In this document: piece by piece, positions 33,814 to 41,949 of the stretch
Layout: each line of letters opens with the position of its first letter
How positions within the stretch are numbered: the first letter of the stretch is position 1
Assembly (NCBI RefSeq): GCF_007830335.1
Contig: NZ_VLKU01000004.1
Coordinates: 186,001-250,000, forward strand
Origin: Paracoccus sulfuroxidans
GTDB lineage: Bacteria; Pseudomonadota; Alphaproteobacteria; Rhodobacterales; Rhodobacteraceae
Direction: 5' to 3'
Length of the DNA: 64,000 bases
The notes under the pieces: model-generated
Seen by the model: the letters and a program-made list of their open reading frames with translations, nothing else
Database searches by the model: none
Told to the model about the DNA's origin: nothing
Translations under genes and position numbers: made by a program

Positions 33814-35867
33814 TGGATCGACAACATGGCCAGTGGTTGCACCTTGTAGGTGGGCGCGACTTCCTTGTGCGACAGAACCGGGAAGTTCATGTCGTGATTG
33901 GCAAGGAAACGGCGCAGGAACCGGCGAATGTCCATGCTGGACAGGAAAACCGGCTGCGAAGTGTGGGAAGACGGATCGCCCACGGCGGATTTCAGTGTCT
34001 CCAGCAGCTTGCGCGACTGCTGGGCCTCAAGCGCCAGATAGACGCCCGAAGGGGCCTGACGGATCGAGTTGCGGATGGTGTCCTCGATGTCGGTTTCCAC
34101 CACATAGGCGGCGATGAAACGGTCGGCATCGGCGTATTTGTGGCTGATCTGGCGGGCGAGTGCGGCGCGCACATATTCGGCCAGCAGTTCGGCATCCTTT
34201 TCGCGCGGGGCCCAGTCGACGATGGTTTCCAGCAGGATGCGCAGGTTGCGGACGGGGATCTCTTCTTCGACCAGCTTACGCATGATGGCGGCGATCTTTT
34301 GCAAGGGCAGCGCCTTTTGCGCCTCGGAGACGAGGCTGTCATAGCGCGCCTCCATCGCGGCCAGCAGCGCGCCGACCTCTTGCACGCCCAGAAACTCGGC
34401 CGCATGGCGCGGCAGGCGCGCGATGGCGGTGCGTGCCAGCGCCTCGGCGGGGGTCAGATAGGCGATGCCGTGGCGCTTCAGATCGGGCGCGGCCGAGGGG
34501 TGGCACCACCAGCTGCGGGTGTCGCCGATTTCGACCTCATCGACCGGAACGCCCAGAATCCGCGCAGGCTCGGGACTGTCGAGCAGACGCAACCGCCCGG
34601 CGGGGATATGCCCCTCGGCGACCGGAACGTTCTCGACCCGCAGCTGCCAGCGGTCGGCGGGCGCGAGGCTGTCGACAGAGAGCTGCAGCCGGGGGAAGGG
34701 CACGCCCAGATCGTCGAACATCCGCGCACGTTCGCTTAGCGCCGCGTCGTCGAAGATCGCGCGCTCCAGCCCCGAGGCAAGGCCGCTGCCGACGCTCAAC
34801 TGCACCGGCTGCATCGGCACCATCAGCAGGTCCTGACGCGACTCGACGCGGCCCGGTACGTTGGCGGAGAGATCGTTTTGCGCTGCGGCCTCGGCCTTTT
34901 CGCGGCGGCTGGCGAAGAAGCCCGCGCTCCCGAACAGAATGGCCAGCGAGACAAAGACCATCCACGGGAAACCGGGGATCAGCGCAAAGCCCAGAAGGAC
35001 GACGGCGGCGACCTGCAACGCGCGGGCGCTGGCGGTGATCTGGGCGGCGATGTCCTGTCCCAGATCGGCCGAGCCGTCATGCGTGATGCGGGTGATGACC
35101 AGACCGGCGCTGATCGCCATCAGCAGCGCGGGGATCTGGCTGACCATACCGTCGCCAACGGTCAGCACCGAATAAAGATGCAGCGCATCGCCGAAGGCCA
35201 TGCCCTGCTGGCCGACACCAACGCCCAGACCGCCCAGAATGTTGACGGCAATGATGATCAGGCCCGCAATCGCGTCGCCTTTGACGAATTTCATCGCCCC
35301 GTCCATCGAGCCGTAGAATTCGCTTTCCAGCTGCAGCGCTTCGCGGCGGCGGCGGGCCTCGGCCAGATCGATCTCGCCCGCGCGCATGTCGCTGTCGATC
35401 GACATCTGCCGCCCCGGCAGCGCGTCCAGCGAGAAGCGGGCCGAGACCTCGGCCACACGTTCCGAGCCTTTGGTGATCACGATGAACTGGACGATGGTGA
35501 TGATCAGGAAGACCACGATGCCGACGACCAGCGAGCCGCCCAGAACGAATTTGCCGAAGGTTTCGACGATCTGGCCCGCATCGGCCTGAAGCAGGATCAG
35601 ACGCGTCGTGGAAATGCCGATGGCCAGCCGGAACAGCGTGGCAAACAGCAAAACCGCAGGCAGGGTCGAGAAGGACGTAGGCTTTTGCAGATAGACGGCG
35701 ACGATCAGGATCAGCACCGATAGCGACAGGTTGAAGCCGATCGACAGGTCGATCAGCCATGTCGGCAGGGGCAGCACGATCATGAAGACGATCAGGATCA
35801 GCAGGACGACCAGTGCGAGGTCCTGCCGTGACGCGATCATCTTCAGAGCGGCTGTGATCCTGCTCAT
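33810..35867 (-). CDS. sctV: T3SS export gate protein SctV
   Basis: A 685-residue inner-membrane export-gate component of the FHIPEP family. The N-terminal half has about eight transmembrane helices with the signature PSFSTLPAVLLFATLFRLAIGISTTRLIL, GQIVETFGKFVLGGSLVVGIVVFLIITIVQFIVITKGSERVAEVSARFSLDALPGRQMSID and VGDGMVSQIPALLMAISAGLVITR; the C-terminal half is the cytosolic nonameric ring domain that docks chaperone-substrate pairs. Non-flagellar rather than FlhA by neighbours. Overlaps the secretin and YscY-like genes by ATGA on both sides. Confidence 0.95.
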   Translation of the reverse strand: MSRITAALKMIASRQDLALVVLLILIVFMIVLPLPTWLIDLSIGFNLSLSVLILIVAVYLQKPTSFSTLPAVLLFATLFRLAIGISTTRLILLQADAGQIVETFGKFVLGGSLVVGIVVFLIITIVQFIVITKGSERVAEVSARFSLDALPGRQMSIDSDMRAGEIDLAEARRRREALQLESEFYGSMDGAMKFVKGDAIAGLIIIAVNILGGLGVGVGQQGMAFGDALHLYSVLTVGDGMVSQIPALLMAISAGLVITRITHDGSADLGQDIAAQITASARALQVAAVVLLGFALIPGFPWMVFVSLAILFGSAGFFASRREKAEAAAQNDLSANVPGRVESRQDLLMVPMQPVQLSVGSGLASGLERAIFDDAALSERARMFDDLGVPFPRLQLSVDSLAPADRWQLRVENVPVAEGHIPAGRLRLLDSPEPARILGVPVDEVEIGDTRSWWCHPSAAPDLKRHGIAYLTPAEALARTAIARLPRHAAEFLGVQEVGALLAAMEARYDSLVSEAQKALPLQKIAAIMRKLVEEEIPVRNLRILLETIVDWAPREKDAELLAEYVRAALARQISHKYADADRFIAAYVVETDIEDTIRNSIRQAPSGVYLALEAQQSRKLLETLKSAVGDPSSHTSQPVFLSSMDIRRFLRRFLANHDMNFPVLSHKEVAPTYKVQPLAMLSIQ

Positions 35868-36397
35868 GCCTGGCCCCCGTGCAGTAGCTGTGCCTCGCGC
35901 GAGCGGGCCAGCGCGGCGCGGGCGCCTTCATTGTCACCGCGACGATGCAGGATGCGCGCGGTGATATAATGGCGCGCGGCAATCTCGGCCTGGTTCGGGG
36001 CGTGGGACAGCGCGCCCGGCTGATCGGGCTTGCGGTCAAACCGGGTCAGCACGGTCATCGCCTGTTCGGGGTCGCCCGCGCGTAACATCGCCTCGGCCAC
36101 GATCAGAATGGTCGAGGGCGTCAGATCGCCCATCGCCATGCCAGCAAGGCTCAACACCATGGCGCGCGCCGGATCGCCGTGGCGCAGATAGATCAGCGCA
36201 AGCGAGGACAGGACCTGCCCATGCTGTTGTGAGTTCGGCGGCGGCGGGGGCGTGCCCGGCTCATCGCCGTCCTGCCAGCTCTCATCCTCGCTCTGCTGGC
36301 GCCATTCGGTCGTGGCGAAAGCGTCCGGCCCTTCGCCCTTGCCCAGAGGGCCGTCGAGATACTGGCTGGAGTTCAGTGAAAGTGATGAATTGTTCAA
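35864..36397 (-). CDS. YscY-like TPR protein of the T3SS
   Basis: A 177-residue protein with a polar Pro-rich N-terminus (residues 1-58, including GTPPPPPNSQQHGQ) and a short TPR-like helical C-terminal domain (VLSSLALIYLRHGDPARAMVLSLAGMAMGDLTPSTILIVAEAMLRAGDPEQAMTVL). It lies between SctV and the YscX-like gene. In Yersinia the order is yscX-yscY-yscV, and YscY is a TPR chaperone of YscX that contacts YscV. The 50-residue N-terminal extension is unusual compared with YscY (about 114 residues). Assignment by position and fold only. Confidence 0.6.
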   Translation of the reverse strand: MNNSSLSLNSSQYLDGPLGKGEGPDAFATTEWRQQSEDESWQDGDEPGTPPPPPNSQQHGQVLSSLALIYLRHGDPARAMVLSLAGMAMGDLTPSTILIVAEAMLRAGDPEQAMTVLTRFDRKPDQPGALSHAPNQAEIAARHYITARILHRRGDNEGARAALARSREAQLLHGGQA

Positions 36398-36408
36398 AAC
36401 GGCCTGTC

Positions 36409-36783
36409 CTATTGGCCGCGAAGGTCAAGATAGCGTTGCAGCTTGCGCGTCTCGTCGTCGATGACGGCGGTGACCAGACGACCCAGACCCGGCACCGCCT
36501 TGTCGGCAAGGCCTGCGTGATCGCGCGCCGCCTCAAGGGCCGCGACCAGCTGGATCGTGTCGGGCAGGCGGACGCGGCCGAAGCCTTCCTCAAGGATCTC
36601 GCGGAAGCCGCCTGTCTCCGAGCGGTTTTCGTCAAGGCGCGCGCGGGGCGGCGGGATCTGGCCCTGCCCCTGGATCTGCTTGTCCGGCGTCAGATGCGCG
36701 CGGCCACGAAGATTCGTTGTGGTCGTCCCAGACGTTTCGGTACTGGGGCGCGCTGGCGGGAAGGGGCTGATCTGGTTTACCAT
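36409..36783 (-). CDS. YscX-like T3SS export component
   Basis: A 124-residue protein with a disordered N-terminus rich in Pro, Thr and Gln (possible secretion signal) and a helical C-terminus ending DDETRKLQRYLDLRGQ. Length matches YscX (about 122). The tail aligns by eye with the YscX tail pattern of D-D-D-x-x-L-Q-x-x-L-x-L, and the gene precedes the YscY-like and SctV genes as in Yersinia. YscX, YscY and SctV form a complex in that system. A profile search would be needed to confirm. Confidence 0.5.
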   Translation of the reverse strand: MVNQISPFPPARPSTETSGTTTTNLRGRAHLTPDKQIQGQGQIPPPRARLDENRSETGGFREILEEGFGRVRLPDTIQLVAALEAARDHAGLADKAVPGLGRLVTAVIDDETRKLQRYLDLRGQ

Positions 36784-36806
36784 GGTTGCTTGACCTGAGA
36801 GTACAT

Positions 36807-37751
36807 TTAGAAGCGCACCGTTGTTGTCTGCGAGCCCCGGGCCAGCTCGATCTCGCCCTTGGCGATGGATTGGATGATCCAGCCGTCGCCGGTCGTGTCG
36901 CCGATCCGAAGGACGGTGCCGGATTTCGTGCGGATCTCGGGGGCCTTGCCCAGCCAGACCGAGGACACGGCGAGGATGGGCGAGGCATCGCCCTCATGGA
37001 CCTGAACCACCAAGGGCAGACTCTGGCCGAAATCGGATTCGAAATTGGCGCGCAACTGGCGCCAGACGTCGGTCTTGTTGGCGGGCAGGGCGCCGGTGAC
37101 GCGGAAGATCCCGTCCTCGACGCTGAGTGTCAGCCCGTCCAGCCCCTCGGCCTGCATGCGTGTCTGCAGCCCTTCGGCGGCCGAGGTGGCGCAATCGCCG
37201 GTGCAGGACATCTTGGGCGAGGTCGCCGTCATCAGATCGGGCGGCGCGGCAGGGGCCGCAGCCTCGGCGGTTTGCGTGGGTGCGGGGCCAGTGCTGTCGG
37301 TCGCGGCCTGCGTTTCGGGCGGGCTGGCGGCATCGGGGGAATTCGCGCCCAGCCACAGCCCCATCGACAGGGCAATCGCGCCGATTGCCAGACTGGCAGG
37401 CAGGCCCAGACGGCGCCGCGTGTCGGCATGCAGGCGCGAGATGGTGACCACGGTGTCGGAATTCAGCCGCAGCGTGGCGGGCAGTTCGGTCTCATAGACC
37501 GCGCCGCCCGTCGGCAGCGCCGAGGGTACGCCGGTCGCGCCGTCATGGCAGCTGAGCCCCTCGCTGCGGGCGGCGATTCGCAGACGGTTGCCGTCGCCCT
37601 TGAAGGCCAGACAATCCGGCGAAAGCCCGGCCAGAACGATATTATCCTCGCGTCCGCCGCCAAGCTGCATTTTGGCGGTCCCGAATGCGGTGCTGGCCCC
37701 GGCATTGGGGCCGGTCAGCACGCTCAGCAAAAAGGGTTTCGAATGCGACAT
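36807..37751 (-). CDS. sctD: T3SS inner-membrane ring protein SctD
   Basis: A 314-residue single-pass protein. The cytosolic N-terminal 105 residues form an FHA-like domain (LSVLTGPNAGASTAFGTAKMQLGGGREDNIVL). A transmembrane helix lies near residues 116-137 (LGLPASLAIGAIALSMGLWLGA), then a Pro/Thr/Ala linker and a periplasmic portion with ring-building BON-like folds (MQAEGLDGLTLSVEDGIFRVTGALP). Shorter than YscD (about 419), with apparently fewer periplasmic modules. ATG 37751 (MSHSKPF) is chosen over an upstream in-frame ATG at 37805. Confidence 0.85.
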   Translation of the reverse strand: MSHSKPFLLSVLTGPNAGASTAFGTAKMQLGGGREDNIVLAGLSPDCLAFKGDGNRLRIAARSEGLSCHDGATGVPSALPTGGAVYETELPATLRLNSDTVVTISRLHADTRRRLGLPASLAIGAIALSMGLWLGANSPDAASPPETQAATDSTGPAPTQTAEAAAPAAPPDLMTATSPKMSCTGDCATSAAEGLQTRMQAEGLDGLTLSVEDGIFRVTGALPANKTDVWRQLRANFESDFGQSLPLVVQVHEGDASPILAVSSVWLGKAPEIRTKSGTVLRIGDTTGDGWIIQSIAKGEIELARGSQTTTVRF

Positions 37752-37861
37752 TATATGGGCCCAATAGCCGGTCCTCCTGATTAAGGAGCCGGCGCCGTAT
37801 TTCATTCAGCTGCTTTATTGAATTGATGGGGCGCGGCAAAAACCGCACCCCGCCCAAGAGA

Positions 37862-38032
37862 TCAGGCTTTGATCTTGTCCCAGGCTTTTTTGATCGCGTC
37901 GAGAGCGGACATCTTGGTGTTGAAGTCCTTCATTTCGCGGTTCAGGCTTTGCTGGAATGCCAGAGCTTCCTGGTTCTCCGAGCGGGTCTGCTGCAGCATA
38001 CCTTGGAGCGAGCTATTAGAATTGATGGACAT
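37862..38032 (-). CDS. Small helical protein, candidate T3SS needle subunit (SctF-like)
   Basis: A 56-residue protein, polar at the N-terminus (MSINSNSSLQGMLQQ) and helical for the rest (ENQEALAFQQSLNREMKDF, then SALDAIKKAWDKIKA). It has no cysteine and no signal peptide. Placement directly after a YscE-like gene and before sctD matches the E-F-D neighbourhood of needle genes, and the amphipathic C-terminal helix resembles needle tails. It is shorter than typical needles (about 66-90) and lacks the NP turn. It could instead be a small secreted or chaperone-bound protein. Confidence 0.5.
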   Translation of the reverse strand: MSINSNSSLQGMLQQTRSENQEALAFQQSLNREMKDFNTKMSALDAIKKAWDKIKA

Positions 38033-38053
38033 GATTTATACTCACTAGTTAAG

Positions 38054-38299
38054 TTAACCGGTTGGGTCTTCGTTAATTGATGCCCACAGCTTTGGCAGCG
38101 CGTCGATGCCAGCATCATACGCCTGGGAGAGAAGAGCGAGCCGGGCATACTGTTCTGTGCTCACTCCACGGCCCATTTCCTGGACCACACGCCCTTTTCC
38201 TGCCAACAGCCGTTCCGTAAGGCGCTTCAACTCGACCCCGTCAGGGTCGACTCCGAAGCGTCTGTCCAGTTCGACGATTTCAATCACGCGTTCAGACAC
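38054..38299 (-). CDS. YscE-like T3SS co-chaperone
   Basis: An 81-residue, mainly helical protein (starting at GTG 38299, GGGAGG about 12 bases upstream). The stretch KGRVVQEMGRGVSTEQYARLALLSQAYDAGIDAL resembles the YscE/EscE/SsaE pattern, in which K-rich helix, (M)RGG/GRG turn and a QY-containing second helix form a two-helix hairpin that pairs with YscG to hold the needle subunit. It is first in block B and followed 21 bases later by the needle candidate. Assignment is by size, position and a remembered pattern. Confidence 0.55.
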   Translation of the reverse strand: MSERVIEIVELDRRFGVDPDGVELKRLTERLLAGKGRVVQEMGRGVSTEQYARLALLSQAYDAGIDALPKLWASINEDPTG

Positions 38300-38606
38300 T
38301 GTTCGTAAACCTCCCGACGGGGACCGCGTCGTCCCAGCGCAACCAAGTAAGACTGGTCAAACATGCAGGCCAAAGATGACGGCCGTGCGACCATAGGGGC
38401 AGTCTTTCTTGAAAACGTCCGGATGTGGACCCCGTTTAGAGGTTTGGAAAATAATCTGGCGGATTTTTGCCATACGCCTATGCCCAATAGGCGATGCGGC
38501 GCGCAACAGCGGAAAGCCGCCAAAAATGCCATAAACTATTCACGAAATTGTGGAATTATCAGTCTGCTGGTGACCAATAACGTGTAATTCAGTTTTAGAG
38601 AGTGTC
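38300..38606. promoter_or_regulatory. Divergent promoter region between T3SS block B and the GDPH-domain gene
   Basis: A 307-base gap serving two divergent transcripts. It holds a perfect 6-bp inverted repeat GCCTAT-gccca-ATAGGC at 38476-38492 and two direct TGCCATA repeats at 38468-38474 and 38527-38533, spaced 59 bases. A 26-codon frame at 38284-38364 (minus) has no ribosome-binding site. The region is more AT-rich than its surroundings from 38440 on. Confidence 0.45.
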
Positions 38607-39773
38607 ATGAACACACCTGTCAACCTTACGGCGATAAATATTAGCGTCGGTATGCCCGGGTTGGATCAACCCTTGCCAGCGCAGGCTTTCAAACGACCGA
38701 ATTTCCTCCAGGCTCTCTTCCCTGGGCATCACGGTCATCATGGCCCGCACGGTCACCACGGGCATCATGGTCACCATGGACCGCATGGTCATCACCATGG
38801 GCATCATCACCATCACGGCCACCACGGGCCGCATGGGCGCCACCATCACCACAGCCACGGGCCGCATGGCTCGCACGAGGGCCCTGGGCATCATCCGGGC
38901 GAATCGCAGAACGGTGGCAACCAGAACCCGATCTCGCAGCTTTTCAACGGTCTGGGGCAGCTCTTCGACGGTCTGTCGCAGCTGATCGGCGGCGGCAACA
39001 ACAGCGAAGGCGCGCAAAAGCCCATCAGCGGTCAGGCCCGGATCTGGGGTGACCCCCATTTCATCGGTGCTGACGGCGGCAAGTTCGACGTTCAGGGCGA
39101 GGCCGGGAAGACCTACAACCTGCTCTCGGATCAGGGGTTCCAGATGAACGGAACCTTCGAGAAATGGGGCAACGGCGGCGCGACCGTGGTCGGCAAGGTC
39201 GGAATCACGGCCGGGTCCAACTATATCCAGGTCGACAAATCCGGTGCTGCGACTGTGAACGGCCAGGAGCTGAAGGAAGGCGAGCGTGTGCAGCTGCACG
39301 ACGGCGGCTATGCCGAGCGCAAGAATGGTCAGGTCGTCGTCAAGAAGGGCGAATGGGAAGTGAACTTCCAGCCCAAGGGCGACATGATCAACATGGACGT
39401 CAAGACCGACAACGCGGTCGCTGACGGCGTGCGCCCGCACGGCCTGCTGGGCCAGACCTTCGACGGCGATGGCAAGGCGCGCAACGGCGACTCGGGTTCG
39501 GGCGCGCAGGGTGGCGGTGCCATCGAGCGTCTGGACGGCTCGATCTCGAGCGCGGGCGACAAGAACACGGTGAAGGACTACGAGGTCGAGAATCTCTACG
39601 ACACGCATTTCCAGAATCACAACAGTGACTATGGACAGTGGAGCCAGTTCGAAAAGCCGATGAACGAAGCGCTGCAGCTCAGCATGATGCTGGGCTTCTC
39701 GACGCTGTTCAACAGCCTGTTCTCCAGCCAGAACATGTTCGGCGGCAACTCGTGGGGCGGTCAGTACGTCTGA
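38607..39773 (+). CDS. Histidine-rich GDPH/vWD-domain protein, candidate T3SS substrate
   Basis: A 388-residue protein. Residues 41-96 contain about 32 histidines in HHG/GPH repeats, a likely metal-binding tract. Next comes QLFNGLGQLFDGLSQLI (111-127), a motif shared with the 76-aa protein at 48700. A vWD-like domain begins ARIWGDPHFIGADGGKFDV (Asp149-Pro150) and ends near GVRPHGLLGQTFDGD. The GDPH site is where vWD domains and the metal-induced self-cleaving DUF1521 domains of rhizobial T3SS effectors are cut. The C-terminus is hydrophobic (LSMMLGFSTLFNSLF) and ends GGQYV. There is no Sec signal. It lies between the two T3SS blocks, so it is a candidate secreted substrate or translocon part. 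Confidence 0.75.
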   Translation: MNTPVNLTAINISVGMPGLDQPLPAQAFKRPNFLQALFPGHHGHHGPHGHHGHHGHHGPHGHHHGHHHHHGHHGPHGRHHHHSHGPHGSHEGPGHHPGESQNGGNQNPISQLFNGLGQLFDGLSQLIGGGNNSEGAQKPISGQARIWGDPHFIGADGGKFDVQGEAGKTYNLLSDQGFQMNGTFEKWGNGGATVVGKVGITAGSNYIQVDKSGAATVNGQELKEGERVQLHDGGYAERKNGQVVVKKGEWEVNFQPKGDMINMDVKTDNAVADGVRPHGLLGQTFDGDGKARNGDSGSGAQGGGAIERLDGSISSAGDKNTVKDYEVENLYDTHFQNHNSDYGQWSQFEKPMNEALQLSMMLGFSTLFNSLFSSQNMFGGNSWGGQYV

Positions 39774-39796
39774 CCCTGCCGGTTGAAGACAAGGAA

Positions 39797-39823
39797 GGCC
39801 CCGTCGCATCGGCGGGGCCTTTT
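39797..39823. terminator. Intrinsic terminator
   Basis: Stem GGCCCCG/CGGGGCC with a 9-base loop followed by TTTT, located between the convergent GDPH-domain gene and sctU. It serves the plus-strand gene; the minus strand sees an A-run after the stem that could also end block A. Confidence 0.75.
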
Positions 39824-39833
39824 CCTTTGCCGC

Positions 39834-40850
39834 CTAGCGCAGATAGGGCGCGATGGCGGTGATCTGGTCGTCGCGGGTGATGTAGTCGCCGACTGCGATC
39901 GATTCGACCTTGGCGACGGTCTCGGCATCGAAATGGGTGTCGACCTTGGCCTGCCGCAGCAGACGGCGGACGGCCTGACTGCCGCGCGCGCGAATCACGA
40001 CCAGAGGCGCGGGCGTGTCCCCCTCGACATAGCGGATGCCGATGGCCTGATGCGGGGCGTTGTGGATCACGGTCGTCGCCTGCGAGAGCCCGGTTGGCCG
40101 GTCCACCATCGCCCGCTGGTCCGAGCGCATCTGACCCTTCAGCAGTGGGTCGCCATCCTGATCTTTGAACTCTCGCTTAAGCTCGGTGATCGACATGCGC
40201 TGTTCACGCATGAAGCTGGAGCGCTGCACCAGATAATCGAACAGCGCCGCCAGCGTCAGGATGGCAATGGTCGCCATCAGCAAGGGGCCCATCATCCGGT
40301 CCATCACATAGCTCGCGCAATCCATGCCGCAGGGCGGGGTCGAGATCATCGCCCCGAAATAGCCCCAGGCCAGAATCCCCAGCACCACCGTGACCGCCGA
40401 AAGCCGCACCACATGCATGAGGAAGCCCAGAAGCGCACGCTTGCCGAAGATCTTCTTGAAGCCTTCGGCTGGGTTCAGCTTCTTGAAGTCGGGAATCAGC
40501 GGATGCGTCGAAAAGACCGGGCCGCCGGAAATCGTCATGCCGCCCAGAATGCCGATCACGATGACCCCGACCAGCAGCGGCACCACGATCATCAGCCCCA
40601 GATCCAGCGAGACCTTGGCCTTGTCGGCCAGCTGCTCGGCAAAGCTCAGCGCCGGGTCCGGGTCATAGGAAAACAGCTGCTTCAGATTCTCGGTGATGCT
40701 GGCCCGGCGCATGTAGAGATAGCCCAGCCCCACGATGGTCGCGACCGAGGATAGCGTATCCTTCGAGGTCACGACCTGCCCCTTCTCGCGCGCTTTCTTC
40801 AGCTTGTGGGGCGTCGGCGGCAGGTTCTTTTCTTCCGAGGATTCGCTCAT
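39834..40850 (-). CDS. sctU: T3SS export switch protein SctU with altered autocleavage site
   Basis: A 338-residue FlhB/SctU-family switch protein: N-terminal amphipathic TPHKLKKAREKGQVVTSKD, four transmembrane helices, cytosolic linker and C-terminal domain (RARGSQAVRRLLRQAKV). In the family the C-domain self-cleaves within N-P-T-H to switch substrate specificity. Here the site reads N264-A-P-H267, in TTVIHNAPHQAIGIRY; the DNA (AAC GCC CCG CAT) is unambiguous. Cleavage may be altered or absent. It overlaps sctT by ATGA and ends block A. Confidence 0.93.
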   Translation of the reverse strand: MSESSEEKNLPPTPHKLKKAREKGQVVTSKDTLSSVATIVGLGYLYMRRASITENLKQLFSYDPDPALSFAEQLADKAKVSLDLGLMIVVPLLVGVIVIGILGGMTISGGPVFSTHPLIPDFKKLNPAEGFKKIFGKRALLGFLMHVVRLSAVTVVLGILAWGYFGAMISTPPCGMDCASYVMDRMMGPLLMATIAILTLAALFDYLVQRSSFMREQRMSITELKREFKDQDGDPLLKGQMRSDQRAMVDRPTGLSQATTVIHNAPHQAIGIRYVEGDTPAPLVVIRARGSQAVRRLLRQAKVDTHFDAETVAKVESIAVGDYITRDDQITAIAPYLR

Positions 40851-41689
40851 TCAACGACCCCCTTCAGGAAGGGCGACAGCGCGTCGGGTGACAGCGCGCC
40901 ATGGCCGATCTGGCTGATCGCATAGCGGGCCACAATGACGGTATAGATCAGCAAAAGCAGGGCGTGCACGATCTGCTTGACCGACATGGCCAGAAACATC
41001 GCGTTGATCTGCGGCATGTATTTCGTGCCGACGACCAGCACCATCTCGGCCAGCAGAAGCGGGACCAGCACCGGCAGCGCCAGCAAAAGCCCCGCGCGCA
41101 GGATCTGATCGAGCATCTGCAGGGCCAGCGCACCCTGACGCGGATCGGGCAGCTCGAAGGGTTGCAGGACCGGGAACATCGCATAGCTTTTCAGCAGTGG
41201 GCCAAAGAGCGTCGGGAACAGCACGCCCTCGGCCGCCAGCACCAGCACGCAGACCATGAAATAGAAGGTCCCCGTAACCGAGGCCTCTGACGACGAGCCC
41301 GGGTCCATGATATTGGCCATGGATGCGCCGCGCTGCATGTCGATGAAATCACCCGCCGCCAGCACCGCCCAGAAGGGGATGCCCACCAGAAAGCCCAGCA
41401 CCGCCCCGATGATCGTTTCACGCAGAACCACCAGCGGCAGCGAGATGGTCGAGATCAGATCGGGCTCTGCCATCACCTGTGCGCTGGCGGTGCCAAGGAC
41501 AGGTGCGGTCATGGCGACGACGACCGCGCCGCGCAGGAAGCCCCGGCTGATGCCGAAGCGGCCAAAGACCGGGCAGATCATTACGAACCCGACCGCCCGC
41601 GCGCCGGTGACGATCAGCACGACCGTCAGGGTGGCCAGATCCGCAGGCAAGGACAGCCCCGGCGCCAGCACCTCGTAAAGGCCGTTCAT
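40847..41689 (-). CDS. sctT: T3SS export gate protein SctT
   Basis: A 280-residue FliR/SctT-family inner-membrane protein with several hydrophobic helices. Visible stretches include MICPVFGRFGISRGFLRGAVVVAMTAP, VLRETIIGAVLGFLVGIPFWAVLAAGDFIDMQRGASMANIMDP and the export-gate helices near LVVGTKYMPQINAMFLAMSVKQIVHALL. It joins SctR and SctS in the RST pore. Both ends overlap neighbouring genes by ATGA. Confidence 0.93.
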   Translation of the reverse strand: MNGLYEVLAPGLSLPADLATLTVVLIVTGARAVGFVMICPVFGRFGISRGFLRGAVVVAMTAPVLGTASAQVMAEPDLISTISLPLVVLRETIIGAVLGFLVGIPFWAVLAAGDFIDMQRGASMANIMDPGSSSEASVTGTFYFMVCVLVLAAEGVLFPTLFGPLLKSYAMFPVLQPFELPDPRQGALALQMLDQILRAGLLLALPVLVPLLLAEMVLVVGTKYMPQINAMFLAMSVKQIVHALLLLIYTVIVARYAISQIGHGALSPDALSPFLKGVVE

Positions 41690-41940
41690 CCGGCCGCGAT
41701 CCGGGAAAACACGTCGATGGTGAAGGCGATCAGCCGGGCCGAGAGTGCCGCACCCAGCACGATGATAACCCCCGACACGGCCAGAAGCTTGACCGCCATC
41801 GGCAGCGTCTGGTCCTGGATCTGGGTCAGCGCCTGGATCAGGCCGACGATCAGCCCCACCGCCGTCGCCGCGATGATGACCGGCAGTGACAGTTGCAGCA
41901 CAAGGATCAGCGCGTGGTTCAGGGTCTCGTAAAGCCGCAT
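41686..41940 (-). CDS. sctS: T3SS export gate protein SctS
   Basis: An 84-residue two-helix FliQ/SctS-family protein (LQLSLPVIIAATAVGLIVGLIQALTQIQDQTLPMAVKLLAVSGVIIVLGAALSARLIAF), of normal length. It is part of the SctRST export pore. The stop overlaps sctT and the start lies 9 bases after sctR. Confidence 0.95.
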   Translation of the reverse strand: MRLYETLNHALILVLQLSLPVIIAATAVGLIVGLIQALTQIQDQTLPMAVKLLAVSGVIIVLGAALSARLIAFTIDVFSRIAAG

Positions 41941-41949
41941 CGCGCCCCC

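Noticed and set aside
38284..38364. 26-codon frame (MFDQSYLVALGRRG...) at the start of block B
   Set aside because: No ribosome-binding site and it lies in the promoter region; overlap with the next start is likely chance.
38729..38894. CRISPR-like or satellite repeats in CATCACGGTCATCATGG-type DNA
   Set aside because: The repeats are in frame and encode the His/Gly-rich tract; repeat units are irregular and lack spacers.
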